Shown here: piece after piece, positions 6,810 to 7,599 of the stretch
How the letters are laid out: every line of letters starts with the position of its first letter
How positions within the stretch are numbered: position 1 is the stretch's first letter
Origin: Actinomycetota bacterium
GTDB lineage: Bacteria; Actinomycetota; Acidimicrobiia; Acidimicrobiales; Acidimicrobiaceae
DNA: 7,599 nt
Assembly (NCBI GenBank): GCA_004366215.1
Contig: SIRY01000097.1
Location: 1 to 7,599, forward strand
Reading direction: 5' to 3'
Notes under the pieces: model-generated
Seen by the model: the letters and a program-made list of their open reading frames with translations, nothing else
Databases searched by the model: none
Told to the model about the DNA's origin: nothing
Made by a program: the position numbers and the translations under genes

Positions 6810-7599
6810 ACCGACATCCTACGCCTGCTACGAGCCACGCCGTTGGCAAGGGGGCTACCATGGTGGCATCGGGTACGCGTTCGCTGACCAAAGCCCTGAG
6901 GGTACCACCGTTCATATCGCAGGTCGAAGCGTTCGGCTCTCGCCGTGGTACGGCTTCGAAGGGGCGGTGCTCCTCGGCGTACCGCCAGCCCTGTGGCTCC
7001 GTGAGCCGGGTTGGCTCGACGTGGCGCGCACCGCAGCCAGCGCACGAGGGTGGAAGCGGTTCCTCGTACAGGCGACGTCGCTTGCGCAGCGGCACGTGCT
7101 CGAGGGCGCGGGCTGGCTGCTCGTCGATGAGCTCTACGTCCTGTTCCGCCGCAGCGCCCTTGCGATCCCGCCAGTGCCGCCGAGTGCGTACGCGGCTGAG
7201 CTGCGGCGAGGTCGCGCGGCGGACACCGCGGAGCTTCTCGAGGTCGATCACCGCTGCTTCGAGCCGTTCTGGATGATGAACGAGCTTGCCTTGCGAGAAG
7301 CGCTCCGTGCGACTCCTCGAACGCGTTTTCGCGTGCTCACGAGCGGGGGCGAGGACGACCGTCTGGTTGGGTACGCTGTGTTCGGCCTCGGCGCCGGCGA
7401 AGGCTACCTGCAGCGCATCGCTGTTGATCCCCGCTTCCAGGGGCGAGGATTTGCGACTCGCCTGATCGTCGACGGCCTACGGTGGGCAAAGAGGTGGAGA
7501 GCGCGCCGGGTTGGGGTCAACACGCAGCGATCGAATCAGCGGGCGCTTCGCCTCTACCAGCACCTCGGCTTTGAGGTCGAGCCGGAGGGCATCGCGATC
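6799..7599 (+). CDS. GNAT family N-acetyltransferase (partial, C-terminus beyond window; start uncertain)
   Basis: The frame is open from ATG 6799 to the right edge (267 codons). The second half is a GNAT domain, which transfers acetyl from acetyl-CoA to an amine. Motif A is YLQRIAVDPRFQGRGFATRL (about 7408-7467), with the CoA-binding Q-x-x-G-x-A loop, and motif B is NQRALRLYQHLGF (about 7537-7575), as in RimI-like proteins. The first half, roughly 125 residues, is not clearly assignable; WLLVDELYVLFRR could be the end of a degenerate N-terminal GNAT-like domain. The only ATG in this frame, 6799, overlaps the divergent deacetylase-family start by 11 bases and lacks a good Shine-Dalgarno. The next in-frame start is GTG 6967. 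A strong AAGGGGG plus ATG at 6860 exists but in another frame. The gene is divergent from the deacetylase-family gene, and substrate is unknown. Confidence 0.8.
   Translation, partial: MPRTPTSYACYEPRRWQGGYHGGIGYAFADQSPEGTTVHIAGRSVRLSPWYGFEGAVLLGVPPALWLREPGWLDVARTAASARGWKRFLVQATSLAQRHVLEGAGWLLVDELYVLFRRSALAIPPVPPSAYAAELRRGRAADTAELLEVDHRCFEPFWMMNELALREALRATPRTRFRVLTSGGEDDRLVGYAVFGLGAGEGYLQRIAVDPRFQGRGFATRLIVDGLRWAKRWRARRVGVNTQRSNQRALRLYQHLGFEVEPEGIAI

Noticed and set aside
6665..7276. Frame-2 plus-strand reading and minus-strand reading over the GNAT gene
   Set aside because: Both are Arg/Ser-rich without motifs, while frame 1 carries the GNAT motifs A and B and continues to the window edge.

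Overview
The window is dense, high-GC (about 60-65% by eye) bacterial chromosome with GTG as well as ATG starts. The chitinase-like GH18 type, the class II tRNA nucleotidyltransferase with an HD domain and the base composition suggest an actinobacterium. A lineage such as Acidimicrobiia would fit, but nothing here is diagnostic (inference). I see no RNA gene, insertion sequence, phage gene or CRISPR array.

Left part (1-4393): two divergent genes that look like a cell-surface polysaccharide module. On the minus strand (960 to beyond position 1) is a membrane-anchored GH18 chitinase-like protein, cut by the window edge. After an intergenic region of about 280 bases, which holds a 12-base palindrome and a good Shine-Dalgarno, a plus-strand gene encodes a membrane family 2 glycosyltransferase of the cellulose/chitin/hyaluronan synthase type, fused at its C-terminus to a degenerate EAL (cyclic-di-GMP phosphodiesterase-like) domain. 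This gene is broken as written. A perfect-register tandem duplication of 127 bp (2017-2143 and 2144-2270) is not a multiple of three, so it ends the first frame at 2160 and moves the rest of the gene (to 4393) into another frame. Removing one copy restores a single frame of 1008 codons plus stop, from the ATG at 1240. The duplication is flanked by a 10-base near-repeat, as expected for slippage or short-homology recombination. This is the main anomaly of the window: a recent pseudogene, a reversible ON/OFF switch of a surface-polysaccharide synthase, or an assembly artefact.

Middle and right part (4390-6809, minus strand): a likely two-gene operon of a histone-deacetylase-family (AcuC/APAH-like) zinc hydrolase followed 11 bases later by a CCA tRNA nucleotidyltransferase. 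The tRNA gene converges on the glycosyltransferase gene and their stop codons share the four bases CTAG.

Right edge (about 6799 to beyond 7599, plus strand): a GNAT acetyltransferase divergent from the deacetylase-family gene and cut by the window edge. Its true start is uncertain, because a strong ribosome-binding site and ATG at 6860 lie in the wrong frame.

Working model (inference): the GT2-EAL protein makes and exports a beta-linked polymer, its EAL-like domain senses rather than degrades cyclic-di-GMP, and the GH18 neighbour trims, binds or releases the polymer. The three genes on the right are housekeeping or protein-modification genes with no evident link to this module.
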